From: Gammaproteobacteria bacterium
GTDB taxonomy: Bacteria > Pseudomonadota > Gammaproteobacteria > Enterobacterales > Alteromonadaceae
DNA length: 47,412 nucleotides
Direction: 5' to 3'
Assembly (NCBI GenBank): GCA_018815765.1
Contig: JAHIWM010000181.1
Span: forward strand, 1 to 47,412
Numbering within the stretch: position 1 is the stretch's first letter; every line of letters begins with the position of its first letter. Under the pieces are notes generated by a model. It did no database searches and had not been told where the DNA came from. It saw only the letters and a program-made list of their open reading frames with translations. Positions 12,479-19,774 of the stretch are shown here, one piece after another. Both the position numbers and the translations under genes were made by a program.

Positions 12479-12934
12479 ATGGATATCAGAAAAATTAAAA
12501 AATTGATCGAACTGCTGGAAGAGTCAGGCATTAACGAGCTTGAAATTACTGAAGGCGAAGAATCCGTTCGTATCAGCCGCAATGGCCCAATGCAGCAATA
12601 TGCTCCTATGCACTATGCTGCAGCGCCAATGCAACAAGCTCCTGCTGCAGCACCAGTTGCCGCCGCCGCTCCTGCTGAAGCAGCCAAGCCGGTAGTCACA
12701 GGTCACCAGATGCGTTCACCTATGGTAGGTTCGTTCTACCGCGCTGCATCTCCTACTTCTAAATCTTTTGTTGAAGTGGGCCAGAGCGTTAAAGTGGGCG
12801 ACACCCTGTGTATTATCGAAGCGATGAAAATGATGAACCAGATCCAGTCTGACAAGGCCGGTGTGGTGACACAAATTCTGGTAGAAAACGGCGAGCCGGT
12901 TGAGTTTGACCAGCCATTATTTGTGATCGAATAA
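12479..12934 (+). CDS. accB: Biotin carboxyl carrier protein of acetyl-CoA carboxylase
   Basis: 151 residues. It carries the biotin on which CO2 is loaded by AccC and passed to acetyl-CoA by AccAD, the first step of fatty-acid synthesis. The N-terminal part ([20 protein letters not shown]) precedes an Ala/Pro-rich linker (about residues 45-70) and the biotinyl domain with the biotinylated Lys117 in [10 protein letters not shown]. The thumb-like loop typical of proteobacterial BCCP appears as [12 protein letters not shown]. Co-transcribed with aroQ and accC. Confidence 0.98.
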   Translation: MDIRKIKKLIELLEESGINELEITEGEESVRISRNGPMQQYAPMHYAAAPMQQAPAAAPVAAAAPAEAAKPVVTGHQMRSPMVGSFYRAASPTSKSFVEVGQSVKVGDTLCIIEAMKMMNQIQSDKAGVVTQILVENGEPVEFDQPLFVIE

Positions 12935-12950
12935 GTTAAAAGGCAGACTC

Positions 12951-14294
12951 ATGCTAGAAAAAGTACTGATCGCCAACCGGGGTGAAATTGCACTGCGTAT
13001 TTTACGTGCGTGTAAAGAACTCGGTATCAAAACGGTAGCTGTGCATTCCACAGTAGACCGTAATCTGAAACACGTGCTGCTGGCCGATGAGACCATTTGT
13101 ATTGGTCCTGCGCCGTCACCACAAAGTTACTTAAATATTCCTGCGCTGATTGCCGCAGCTGAAGTGACCAATGCCCAGGCGATTCACCCAGGTTATGGTT
13201 TCTTAGCTGAACGTGCTGACTTTGCGCAGCAAGTGGAAGAAAGTGGTCTGGTGTTTATCGGCCCACGTCCTGAGTCTATCCGTTTAATGGGTGACAAGGT
13301 TTCTGCCATTGAAGCCATGAAAAAAGCCGGTGTACCTTGTGTACCAGGTTCTGACGGCGCTGTAGGCGACGACGACGAAGTCAACAAAGCCATTGCTAAA
13401 CGTATCGGTTATCCGATTATCGTGAAAGCTGCCGGTGGTGGTGGTGGTCGTGGTATGCGTGTAGTGCGCAGCGAAGACGAATTGGTTGAATCTATTGCGA
13501 TGACCAAAAACGAAGCAGGCACTGCTTTTGGTAATGACATGGTGTACATGGAGAAATTCCTGGAAAACCCACGTCATATCGAAATTCAGGTGCTGGCTGA
13601 CGGTCAGGGCAATGCTATTCACTTAGGTGAACGTGATTGTTCTATGCAACGTCGTCACCAGAAAGTAGTGGAAGAAGCGCCAGCTCCTGGTATTACACCT
13701 GAACTGCGTAACTTTATCGGTGCCCGTTGTGTGCAGGCTTGTATCGACCTGAACTACCGCGGTGCTGGTACTTTCGAATTCCTGTTTGAAGACGGCGAGT
13801 TTTATTTCATCGAAATGAATACCCGTATTCAGGTAGAACACCCTGTGACTGAAATGATCACTGGTGTGGATCTGATTAAAGAGCAGCTGCGCATCGCCTC
13901 TGGCATGCCTCTGAGCATTAAGCAGTCAGACATTGTGATCCGTGGTCATGCCGTGGAATGCCGTATCAATGCTGAAGATGCCAAGACCTTTATTCCGTCG
14001 CCAGGCACTATCACCCGCTTCCACCCACCAGGTGGCAACGGTGTGCGTTGGGATTCGCATATTTATGCTGATTACACAGTGCCGCCAAACTACGATTCAA
14101 TGGTTGGCAAGCTGATCACTTACGGTGAAAACCGTGATATCGCCATAGCCCGTATGCGGAATGCATTAAGCGAACTGCTGGTCGGTGGTATTAAAACCAA
14201 TATCGAACTGCACAAGCTGATTATGACAGACGAGAACTTCAATAAAGGTGGAACGAACATCCACTATCTTGAACATAAACTCGGCCTGAAATAA
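12951..14294 (+). CDS. accC: Biotin carboxylase subunit of acetyl-CoA carboxylase
   Basis: 447 residues, the usual length. It carboxylates biotin on AccB using ATP and bicarbonate. The N-terminal domain starts [20 protein letters not shown]; the ATP-grasp domain carries the glycine-rich [14 protein letters not shown] and the [14 protein letters not shown] segment with active-site Glu, Asn and Arg residues. The C-terminal domain includes [13 protein letters not shown]. Sixteen bases separate it from accB. After the stop come a partial repeat (14295-14360) and a terminator (14363-14385). Confidence 0.98.
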   Translation: MLEKVLIANRGEIALRILRACKELGIKTVAVHSTVDRNLKHVLLADETICIGPAPSPQSYLNIPALIAAAEVTNAQAIHPGYGFLAERADFAQQVEESGLVFIGPRPESIRLMGDKVSAIEAMKKAGVPCVPGSDGAVGDDDEVNKAIAKRIGYPIIVKAAGGGGGRGMRVVRSEDELVESIAMTKNEAGTAFGNDMVYMEKFLENPRHIEIQVLADGQGNAIHLGERDCSMQRRHQKVVEEAPAPGITPELRNFIGARCVQACIDLNYRGAGTFEFLFEDGEFYFIEMNTRIQVEHPVTEMITGVDLIKEQLRIASGMPLSIKQSDIVIRGHAVECRINAEDAKTFIPSPGTITRFHPPGGNGVRWDSHIYADYTVPPNYDSMVGKLITYGENRDIAIARMRNALSELLVGGIKTNIELHKLIMTDENFNKGGTNIHYLEHKLGLK

Positions 14295-14360
14295 ATACCC
14301 GGCGTACTTGAAGCCGCAGCGTTGTTGATTGCGGACTTGAAGCTGCAGCCTTGTTGCCCG
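14295..14360. repeat. Partial ERIC-like repeat with an internal tandem duplication
   Basis: The stretch begins ATACCC, then CGTACTTGAAGCCGCAGC and GTTGTTGATTGC, which matches the left end of ERIC-type intergenic repeats and the right part (reverse strand) of the full element at 30102-30229. A unit ACTTGAAGC(C/T)GCAGC(G/C)TTGTTG is then repeated with a 29-base period (14306 and 14335). The central hairpin and other end are missing. It sits between the accC stop and its terminator. Confidence 0.6.
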
Positions 14361-14362
14361 CC

Positions 14363-14385
14363 AAAGCCACCTTCACGGTGGCTTT
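14363..14385 (+). terminator. Intrinsic terminator after accC
   Basis: A 9 bp stem AAAGCCACC / GGTGGCTTT with a TTCAC loop, followed by GTTATTTTT. It closes aroQ-accB-accC and stands 76 bases before prmA. Confidence 0.75.
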
Positions 14386-14461
14386 GTTATTTTTACGCCT
14401 GATTTTACGCCGCCAAACTGCTACAATTCGCGCCCAATTCCAGAGAGTGAAGAGCAAAGCC

Positions 14462-15346
14462 ATGCCGTGGATCCAATTACGCGTAAACAGCACTGAAAAA
14501 CAAGCCGAGCAGGTCAGCGATATGCTGATGAGCTGGGGCGCGCAAGCTGTCAGTTTTGTTGACGCCAAAGACACTCCTATTTACGAACCTTTGCCGGGTG
14601 AAGTCTTGTATTGGGAAAACACTGTGGTAGTGGGTTTGTTTGACGCCGAGCACAAAATGGACAAAGTGGTGCGTCAGCTGGAAAAAGCCGCTATTTTCAA
14701 AAACGGTGTGCAATACAAGCTGGAACAACTGGAAGACAAAGACTGGGAAAGAGAATGGATGGATAACTTCCACCCTATCCGTTTTGGTAACCGTTTATGG
14801 GTTTGCCCAAGCTGGCGCGACATTCCGGATCCAACGGCAGTGAACGTGATGCTTGACCCTGGGCTGGCTTTTGGTACCGGTACTCATCCTACGACAGCGC
14901 TTTGTATGGAATGGCTGGATGCGCAGGAATTGTCGCAAAGTTTAGTGGTCGATTTTGGCTGCGGTTCAGGCATTTTGGGCATTGCTGCATTAAAGCTTGG
15001 CGCTAAGCGTGTGGTGGGAATTGATATTGACCCCCAAGCTATTGAATCCAGTCTCGCTAACGCTACCCGTAACGGCGTAGAGCAACAAATTGAGCTGTAT
15101 TTACCGAAGGATCAACCAGCATCATTACAAGCCGATGTAGTAGTGGCTAATATTCTGGCGGGCCCACTTGCACAATTGAGCGGTATTATCAGCGCTTATG
15201 TCAAACCTGGAGGCTTACTGGCGTTATCCGGTATTCTGGAAAGTCAGGCTCAGTCGGTGATAGATGCTTACGCGGCAGAATTTGAGTTTGACCCGGTAGC
15301 AGTCAAAGAAGAATGGGTGCGCTTAACGGCGCGGAAGAACATATAA
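14462..15346 (+). CDS. prmA: Ribosomal protein L11 methyltransferase
   Basis: 294 residues from the ATG at 14462; the open frame extends to 14351 but would run through the accC terminator, and [20 protein letters not shown] is the usual PrmA start. It methylates several amino groups of ribosomal protein L11 using S-adenosylmethionine. The N-terminal substrate-recognition domain is followed by the methyltransferase domain with [18 protein letters not shown], the SAM-binding motif [20 protein letters not shown] and [10 protein letters not shown]. Upstream AGAG serves as a modest ribosome site. It is a single gene with its own terminator at 15369. Confidence 0.97.
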   Translation: MPWIQLRVNSTEKQAEQVSDMLMSWGAQAVSFVDAKDTPIYEPLPGEVLYWENTVVVGLFDAEHKMDKVVRQLEKAAIFKNGVQYKLEQLEDKDWEREWMDNFHPIRFGNRLWVCPSWRDIPDPTAVNVMLDPGLAFGTGTHPTTALCMEWLDAQELSQSLVVDFGCGSGILGIAALKLGAKRVVGIDIDPQAIESSLANATRNGVEQQIELYLPKDQPASLQADVVVANILAGPLAQLSGIISAYVKPGGLLALSGILESQAQSVIDAYAAEFEFDPVAVKEEWVRLTARKNI

Positions 15347-15368
15347 TTTTATAACGACTTACTTCTCT

Positions 15369-15397
15369 ACAGGCGACCTGCCCGGTCGCCTGTTTTT
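15369..15397 (+). terminator. Intrinsic terminator after prmA
   Basis: A perfect 10 bp stem ACAGGCGACC / GGTCGCCTGT with a TGCCC loop, followed by TTTT. It separates prmA from the oppositely directed small-protein block. Confidence 0.9.
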
Positions 15398-15409
15398 GAC
15401 GCGATCATA

Positions 15410-15619
15410 TCAGTACACCCAACGTTCTGGCAGTATTAAAGCAGCTGCGATATAAGCTACCACTACAGCAACCGGAAAACAGAACGCCAGCAATACCACA
15501 ACTGCGCGGACTAACCAGATTGGCTGGTCATAAAAAGCCGCAAAACCTGCACACACACCTGAAATTTTACGTTTAGCCTTGTTTACAAACCAGGCGCTTT
15601 TGTCTCTGCCTATACTCAT
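15410..15619 (-). CDS. PspC-domain small membrane protein
   Basis: 69 residues from the ATG at 15619, chosen because GGGGAG lies seven bases upstream; a slightly longer frame lacks a ribosome site. The PspC domain is clear: KAKRKISGVCAGFAAFYDQP, IWLVRAVVVLLAFCFPVAVV, VAYIAAALILPE. In E. coli PspC is an inner-membrane sensor and effector of the phage-shock (envelope stress) response. Here it is short, with no leucine-zipper tail and no adjacent pspA or pspB. It is the last gene of a run of tiny genes on this strand (31 aa five bases upstream, then two 24 aa copies) behind a sigma-54-type promoter at 16033-16050. Confidence 0.85.
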   Translation of the reverse strand: MSIGRDKSAWFVNKAKRKISGVCAGFAAFYDQPIWLVRAVVVLLAFCFPVAVVVAYIAAALILPERWVY

Positions 15620-15623
15620 GTTA

Positions 15624-15719
15624 TTACTCCCCAACTTTATTAATTACAGCTTTATCCAGCATCCACATCAAACCAGCTAAAGCCCAGACCACGACAATGT
15701 TGATAATAATTAGCGACAT
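15624..15719 (-). CDS. 31-residue single-helix membrane peptide
   Basis: An ATG with a very strong ribosome site (GGAGGAGCAGGAC before it) opens a 31-codon frame: MSLIIINIVVVWALAGLMWM then LDKAVINKVGE. This is one membrane helix with a charged C-terminal tail. The stop lies five bases before the start of the PspC-domain gene, whose ribosome site overlaps the last codons, so the two are surely co-translated. I do not recognise a family; it is too short and different to be called PspB or PspD. Evidence rests on ribosome site, hydrophobicity and position. Confidence 0.7.
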   Translation of the reverse strand: MSLIIINIVVVWALAGLMWMLDKAVINKVGE

Positions 15720-15751
15720 GTCCTGCTCCTCCCTAAACCGGCTAAACCCAT

Positions 15752-15826
15752 TCAGACTTCGTCTGCAGCCCAGCTGCCTACAATGCCAAACCATGCTAAA
15801 ACAACCATCAGTGCTGCTATTTCCAT
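15752..15826 (-). CDS. 24-residue membrane peptide, copy 2
   Basis: An AGGAGAG seven bases before the ATG opens a 24-codon frame encoding MEIAALMVVLAWFGIVG followed by SWAADEV. The first part is a membrane helix; the end is acidic. The protein is identical to that of copy 1 (15892-15966), while the DNA differs at three third-codon positions (two Val codons, one Ala codon), which is what selection on the peptide would leave. I know of no named family. Lies between copy 1 and the 31-residue gene, all on one strand. Confidence 0.75.
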   Translation of the reverse strand: MEIAALMVVLAWFGIVGSWAADEV

Positions 15827-15891
15827 TTTGACTCTCCTAACCTTTGTTTATGTTTTTGTGATTTTGCTGATACTCATCAGCATTTTGTTTT

Positions 15892-15966
15892 TCAGACTTC
15901 GTCTGCAGCCCAGCTGCCAACAATGCCAAACCAAGCTAATACAACCATCAGTGCTGCTATTTCCAT
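15892..15966 (-). CDS. 24-residue membrane peptide, copy 1
   Basis: The promoter-proximal copy of the duplicated peptide gene: same ribosome site (AGGAGAG), same 24 residues, ending SWAADEV. Transcription should begin about 55 bases upstream at the sigma-54-type promoter 16033-16050. Two tandem copies followed by a further one-helix peptide and a PspC-domain protein suggest small membrane effectors or sensors made in quantity under envelope stress; that role is inference from context. Confidence 0.75.
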   Translation of the reverse strand: MEIAALMVVLAWFGIVGSWAADEV

Positions 15967-16320
15967 TTTGACTCTCCTCAATCTTAGTTAGTGGTTTAAT
16001 TCATCATCAGTTCATCTGTTGATATCTATACATTGCAGCTGTTATGCCAACTTGAAAATAAATTCTAAGCAATTGTTTTTAATGGCAATTTAAAGAACAA
16101 GAACAACAAGACCCTACAGCTCAAATTTTATTCAAAACACATAGGTGGCATTTTTAACCACTTTTTAGTTGATTTAAAAAAGCGATTATGACTACATTCA
16201 GGCGTGCAAATGCAGCAGGATGGCATTAAAGAAGAGTTTGAAAATTGATAGATATAAAGGGATCGACAGGTGCAAACAGGAAAGAGGGAGAGGACTTAAA
16301 AAAACAAAACCCGGTACTAC
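15967..16320. other. Intergenic region with the promoter of the small-peptide/pspC operon
   Basis: No open frame with a credible ribosome site. It holds the 5' leader of the 24-aa gene, a sigma-54-type promoter (16033-16050), an AT-rich upstream element (16063-16075), a dyad AATTG-N10-CAATT (16071-16090), and, at the far end, the terminator of the preceding operon. The rest (16100-16300) is AT-rich; I see nothing definite in it, though enhancer-binding sites would be expected here. Confidence 0.6.
16033..16075 (-). promoter_or_regulatory. Sigma-54-type promoter (P1) with shared upstream element
   Basis: On the minus strand TTGGCATAACAGCTGCAA (16033-16050) has GG and GC exactly ten bases apart, the invariant -24/-12 spacing of sigma-54 promoters (consensus TGGCAC-N5-TTGC). 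Fourteen bases upstream of the GG is CAATTGCTTAGAA (16063-16075), which recurs at the same distance before P2. The predicted start is near 16023. Confidence 0.6.
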
Positions 16321-16333
16321 TTAAAACCGGGTT
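16308..16333 (-). terminator. Intrinsic terminator of the 88-aa/41-aa operon
   Basis: On the minus strand an 8 bp stem AACCCGGT / ACCGGGTT with a 10-base loop is followed by TTGTTTTTTT. The 41-codon frame ends inside the loop region, so stop codon and terminator overlap. Confidence 0.8.
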
Positions 16334-16446
16334 GAGCCAGGAATATCGAAAGGGGGTAATAACCAATGCCAGATCACAGACACCAGGCCAACACTAACTA
16401 CGGGCAATAAAAACAGACCCAACAACCCTAATGTTAAGCTCAGCAT
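16321..16446 (-). CDS. 41-residue single-helix membrane peptide
   Basis: The ATG at 16446 is two bases after the stop of the 88-residue gene, which implies translational coupling. The peptide begins MLSLTLGLLGLFLLPVVSVG, continues as a hydrophobic stretch LVSVIWHWLL, and ends in a short polar tail. It occupies the place, downstream of dusA, where E. coli has pspG (80 residues, two hydrophobic segments). It is half that length and I cannot show homology. The last codons run into the terminator stem. Confidence 0.5.
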   Translation of the reverse strand: MLSLTLGLLGLFLLPVVSVGLVSVIWHWLLPPFDIPGSTRF

Positions 16447-16448
16447 CC

Positions 16449-16715
16449 TTAATCCACCTTAGCTACTGCAATCACTGGTTCTTTTTCAGTTTCAGCAGAT
16501 TTCACTAAAGTGATTTCAAGCTCAGCTATAGCTTTTTGGCTTTGCTCCAGAATGGCCATCTTTAATTCAGCCATTTGCTGGCTCATCAGTTCAGCAGCAA
16601 AAGCGCTAACAGCTTGGGTATTCACTGAAGGTAAGCTCAGTTCATTGGCTTGTACTGCAGGGGTAGCAGCAAAAACTGCTGTGGTAACAAGAACTAACGT
16701 AGCAAGTGTTTTCAT
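16449..16715 (-). CDS. Small secreted protein of unknown function (88 aa)
   Basis: A typical signal peptide (MKTLATLVLVTTAVFAATPA, cut near VQA-NE) is followed by about 64 residues that are mostly helical and charged: LMSQQMAELKMAILEQSQKA and a Glu/Lys-rich end. The ribosome site AAGGAGCACGACC before the ATG is strong. I do not recognise a family. It is the first gene of a two-gene operon with a 41-residue membrane peptide. A near-consensus sigma-54 promoter lies 43-56 bases upstream, and dusA lies just beyond a terminator. Confidence 0.75.
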   Translation of the reverse strand: MKTLATLVLVTTAVFAATPAVQANELSLPSVNTQAVSAFAAELMSQQMAELKMAILEQSQKAIAELEITLVKSAETEKEPVIAVAKVD

Positions 16716-16757
16716 GGTCGTGCTCCTTAATGAGTAGTGAAGTTCACTATCTCTACT

Positions 16758-16798
16758 TCAAGGTGCGTGCCATACTGAAATTAATTTTTAAGCTATTG
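16758..16798 (-). promoter_or_regulatory. Sigma-54-type promoter (P2) with shared upstream element
   Basis: Minus strand ATGGCACGCACCTTGAAG has the full TGGCACG -24 box and TTG of the -12 box, with GA in place of the usual GC, and the correct ten-base spacing. Fourteen bases upstream of the GG is CAATAGCTTAAAA (16786-16798), matching the P1 element. AT-rich DNA to 16820 forms an imperfect dyad (AATTAATTTTTAAG against CTTAAAATGAATT). Predicted start near 16746. Confidence 0.6.
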
Positions 16799-16861
16799 AT
16801 AATTATTAACTTAAAATGAATTCAACCGATTTACCAATAAAACACCAAAAGGCTAAAAACA

Positions 16862-16888
16862 AAAAAGTGGTGAAATTCACCACTTTTT
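16862..16888. terminator. Intrinsic terminator after dusA
   Basis: A perfect 13 bp inverted repeat AAAAAGTGGTGAA / TTCACCACTTTTT around one base, with T runs on both strands; 21 bases past the dusA stop. Confidence 0.85.
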
Positions 16889-16909
16889 GAATATTTGATA
16901 TTCACACCG

Positions 16910-17911
16910 CTAAAGCTGCGGCACCTTTTTCAGCGCATCCAGCATCACCTGTGGACCACTGGTCGGCAAGTGACCTATTTCACTTAAATGCCGGCGCCAT
17001 AAACGGGCACCTGGCACACCCTGAAACAGCCCAAGCATATGCCGTGCTATATGCCAGAAGCGTGCGCCTTGTGTCATTTGGCGCTCAATATAAGGCAACA
17101 TCAGCTCCACCACCTGATGCGGCGTGGGCACAGCGCGTGGATTGTTATAAATAGCAGCATCAATTTGCGCCAACATCAACGGATTACTGTAGGCCTCGCG
17201 GCCCACCATCACACCATCTACATGCTGTAAGTGAGTCAAGCAATCCTGTAGCGTTTTAACGCCACCATTGATGGAGATATCTAACTGCGGGAAATCTTTT
17301 TTTAACTGATACACCCGTTCGTAATCCAGTGGCGGAATTTCGCGGTTCTCTTTAGGGCTTAAACCACTTAACCAGGCTTTACGGGCATGCACGATAAACT
17401 GGTTACAGCCGGATTCAGCAATAGTGCCGACAAAATCCACTAAAAACTGATAGCTGTCGTGATCATCAATACCTATACGGCTTTTTACTGTGACAGGAAT
17501 ATCCACCACAGAGCGCATTTCATGGATACAAGCTGCGACCAATTCAGGTTTGGCCATAAGACAAGCGCCAAACATACCGTTTTGCACTCTGTCCGACGGA
17601 CAACCTACGTTGATATTAATGGCGTCGTAACCACGTTCCTGACAAAGCTTAGCACTGTGCGCCATATCTTTAGGATCAGAACCACCCAGCTGCACTACAA
17701 CAGGATGCTCTTCTTCATTAAAAGCCAGATAATCGCCCTGACCATAAATGATCGCGCCTGTGGTCACCATCTCGGTATAAAGCACCGCATGTTCAGACAA
17801 TAATCGATGGAAATAACGACAATGTTTGTCCGTCCAATCCAGCATAGGGGCAATGGAGAAACGGTGATCCATAATTACAGGCTTTGAAGGGGAAGTAGTC
17901 GAACTCATCAT
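16910..17911 (-). CDS. dusA: tRNA-dihydrouridine(20/20a) synthase
   Basis: 333 residues. Reduces uridines 20 and 20a in the tRNA D-loop, using FMN and NADPH. The FMN-barrel motifs are [52 protein letters not shown] (with the catalytic Cys) and [15 protein letters not shown]. The [20 protein letters not shown] segment marks the DusA subfamily. The start is uncertain: ATG at 17911 or 17908, with another at residue 14. In E. coli dusA is near zur and next to the stress gene pspG; here zur is 1.2 kb upstream and the small-protein block is downstream. Confidence 0.96.
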   Translation of the reverse strand: MMSSTTSPSKPVIMDHRFSIAPMLDWTDKHCRYFHRLLSEHAVLYTEMVTTGAIIYGQGDYLAFNEEEHPVVVQLGGSDPKDMAHSAKLCQERGYDAININVGCPSDRVQNGMFGACLMAKPELVAACIHEMRSVVDIPVTVKSRIGIDDHDSYQFLVDFVGTIAESGCNQFIVHARKAWLSGLSPKENREIPPLDYERVYQLKKDFPQLDISINGGVKTLQDCLTHLQHVDGVMVGREAYSNPLMLAQIDAAIYNNPRAVPTPHQVVELMLPYIERQMTQGARFWHIARHMLGLFQGVPGARLWRRHLSEIGHLPTSGPQVMLDALKKVPQL

Positions 17912-18045
17912 AAAACGGCTGCCATCTGGTTAATCTGCTGCTTTCTACAGCTCTGAATACAGAGTGTAGAAAAATCGCGCGAGTATACCCCAGACAGCCA
18001 GATATTTCAGTGTAAAGCTCAGTACAAAACAAGTTTTAGCGAGGA

Positions 18046-18873
18046 TCAGGCCTGAGATTTAAGCAGCAATAAGCTGTAACGCGAACTCAGCTCAAAAAGC
18101 GCTATTTTTCTCTCACCCTTTTTTAACGGTAACTCGCCGGTACGAACCTTATTGCGTTTTAGCCGCAGTAATTGATAACCCGCCAGATACACCAGCAATT
18201 TCCGGCTGTATTCTTCAAACCAGGAGCCGTTAAAGTGGTGGATACTAAAGTTTTCTTTACCCGCCTCTGGTGTACAGAAGTAATAACTTGGATAGATACA
18301 GGCATCAGCCGACAAATAGCAAAGCTGATCTCCACGGTAAGGTTTATGCAAACCGAAGTCGCGGGCAAATAAATCGCTGATAAGGCCGGTGTTTGGTGTT
18401 AAGTCTTCTGAGCCATCTGCTTTATAAAATGATTTGCTATCGTAGGCGCTCAGCAAGCTTTGGGTAATCGCATGGCCTGGTACAGCGCCCATCATGGCGG
18501 TAACCGGCGCTGTGCGGCCTTTAAAGCTTTCAAATCCAGTGACAAAACCATGCTGACGGAAAGAGTCTAAATCTGCGGTCAGTTCTAGATCAGTATCAAA
18601 GTAAAAACCACCAAACTGCTGCAAAGCATACAAACGCAGATAATCTGATACAAAAGCCCATTTTTTTGCCGCAAAAGCTTCATGAGCATAACGGTTGTTC
18701 AGGGTAGCAAGACGTTCATTATTCCATTCAATGATTTGATAATCCGGTAAAAACTTTTTCCAGCTAGCAATACAACGCAAAGCCAGTTCTGTTTTTGGGG
18801 TATTACCTACCCAAACATAGTGAATAATTTTTGGAATGACTTTTGGATTAACCATGGGACGCTGTTTTAACAT
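18046..18873 (-). CDS. Glycosyltransferase with DxD motif (GT32-like, sugar-binding region family)
   Basis: 275 residues. The N-terminal IPKIIHYVWVGNTPKTELAL, the central WAFVSDYLRLYALQQFGGFY and the DxD motif in YFDTDLELT are characteristic of the Gly_transf_sug (OCH1/capsular type) family, which transfers sugars to surface polysaccharide, lipopolysaccharide or capsule. The DxD binds the metal and nucleotide-sugar. Donor and acceptor are unknown, and no other polysaccharide gene is nearby, so this may be a late-acquired single gene. Start: ATG at 18873, or the Met at residue 7; neither has a strong ribosome site. Confidence 0.85.
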   Translation of the reverse strand: MLKQRPMVNPKVIPKIIHYVWVGNTPKTELALRCIASWKKFLPDYQIIEWNNERLATLNNRYAHEAFAAKKWAFVSDYLRLYALQQFGGFYFDTDLELTADLDSFRQHGFVTGFESFKGRTAPVTAMMGAVPGHAITQSLLSAYDSKSFYKADGSEDLTPNTGLISDLFARDFGLHKPYRGDQLCYLSADACIYPSYYFCTPEAGKENFSIHHFNGSWFEEYSRKLLVYLAGYQLLRLKRNKVRTGELPLKKGERKIALFELSSRYSLLLLKSQA

Positions 18874-19146
18874 GCAAAGTTGCTCATTAGTTTATGCTTA
18901 TGCTCCCAATTGACTGTAATCATTTGTAACCATTTGATAACAAGATGAACACGGGAGTGCGGTATGTTGTTTGCCATGGCACAGAATAACAATTCGTTTA
19001 TTAACCATAAATTAACAATGCCGTATGAGATGAGAGATACCGTCAACTCTTAACTTTTGTTTTGCATACGGAAATACCTCCAAAGGGCTGGAGCGGACAA
19101 ACTTATGTGATAAACTGCCGTCATTGCTATGGGAATGAGCTGAGCT

Positions 19147-19596
19147 ATGTCGACAGAATCTTTAGTCACCAGGGCACGCCATATTTGTGACGTGAATGGC
19201 GCGCGTTTTACTACCATCCGTGAAAAGGTGTTTCGTTTACTAGCGGGCACTCATGGTGGCATTGGTGCATATGAATTGCTGGAGCAGTTAAAAGCCAGTG
19301 AGCCGGCAGCTAAACCTGCCACTATCTATCGGGCTTTGGACTTTCTGACCGAGCAGGGTTTTATTCATAAAATTGAATCAACCAACGCTTTTTTACTTTG
19401 CCATCACTTTGAACAGCATCATCCGGCACAGCTATTGATCTGTGATCAGTGTGGTCACGTAGAAGAGTTGCATTCGTCCCCATTACAGCAGGAATTTGTT
19501 AAATTAGCCTCAGAAAAAGGTTTTTTAATTCAAAGACAAACAGTTGAAGCTCATGGAAGTTGCCAAAGCTGTCTTAAAAAAGCGTCAAACGACTGA
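19147..19596 (+). CDS. zur: Zinc uptake regulator, Fur family
   Basis: 149 residues. The winged helix is TTIREKVFRLLAGTHGGIGA, AYELLEQL, KPATIYRALDFLTEQGFIHK. The C-terminal domain binds zinc, with His/Cys ligands in LCHHFEQHHPAQLLICDQCG and the final SCQSCLKK pair. Fur-family proteins with this pattern (CHHFE, ICDQCGHVEE) and a location near dusA are Zur, which represses zinc-uptake genes when zinc is bound. I saw no obvious Zur box in the 270 bases upstream. A 7 bp hairpin GCGTCAA/TTGACGC (19582-19609) overlaps the stop codon. Confidence 0.88.
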   Translation: MSTESLVTRARHICDVNGARFTTIREKVFRLLAGTHGGIGAYELLEQLKASEPAAKPATIYRALDFLTEQGFIHKIESTNAFLLCHHFEQHHPAQLLICDQCGHVEELHSSPLQQEFVKLASEKGFLIQRQTVEAHGSCQSCLKKASND

Positions 19597-19774
19597 ATCC
19601 ACTTGACGCAGTCAGGTCACAATGGCTATTTTAGTGACCAGAACTGAATAAAATTGTAAATATTTTAGAAAAATTCATACCAAAACAATAAGCTAGACTT
19701 GTGTTATACAACATAGCCACCTAACCTTGAAGTTGGCAATGCAATCAGGTCCAGACTCCGAACAGGCTAATTAA

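Larger units (their letters stand above)
15751..15978 (-). repeat. Tandem gene duplication (two 88 bp units)
   Basis: 15751-15838 and 15891-15978 match at 85 of 88 positions, covering the 24-codon frame and its ribosome site. The 52 bases between the units are unrelated to either and contain a small hairpin GCTGAT-ACTC-ATCAGC (15866-15881). Confidence 0.95.

Noticed and set aside
15783-15971. A + strand frame across the duplicated 24-codon genes
   Set aside because: It lies opposite the better-supported minus-strand frames, lacks a ribosome site, and the copy differences are not silent in its frame.
19582-19650. Hairpins after zur (GCGTCAA/TTGACGC and GGTCAC/GTGACC) as a Zur-regulated riboswitch or operator
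   Set aside because: Too short and widely spaced, and they do not match a Zur box; at most a weak terminator.
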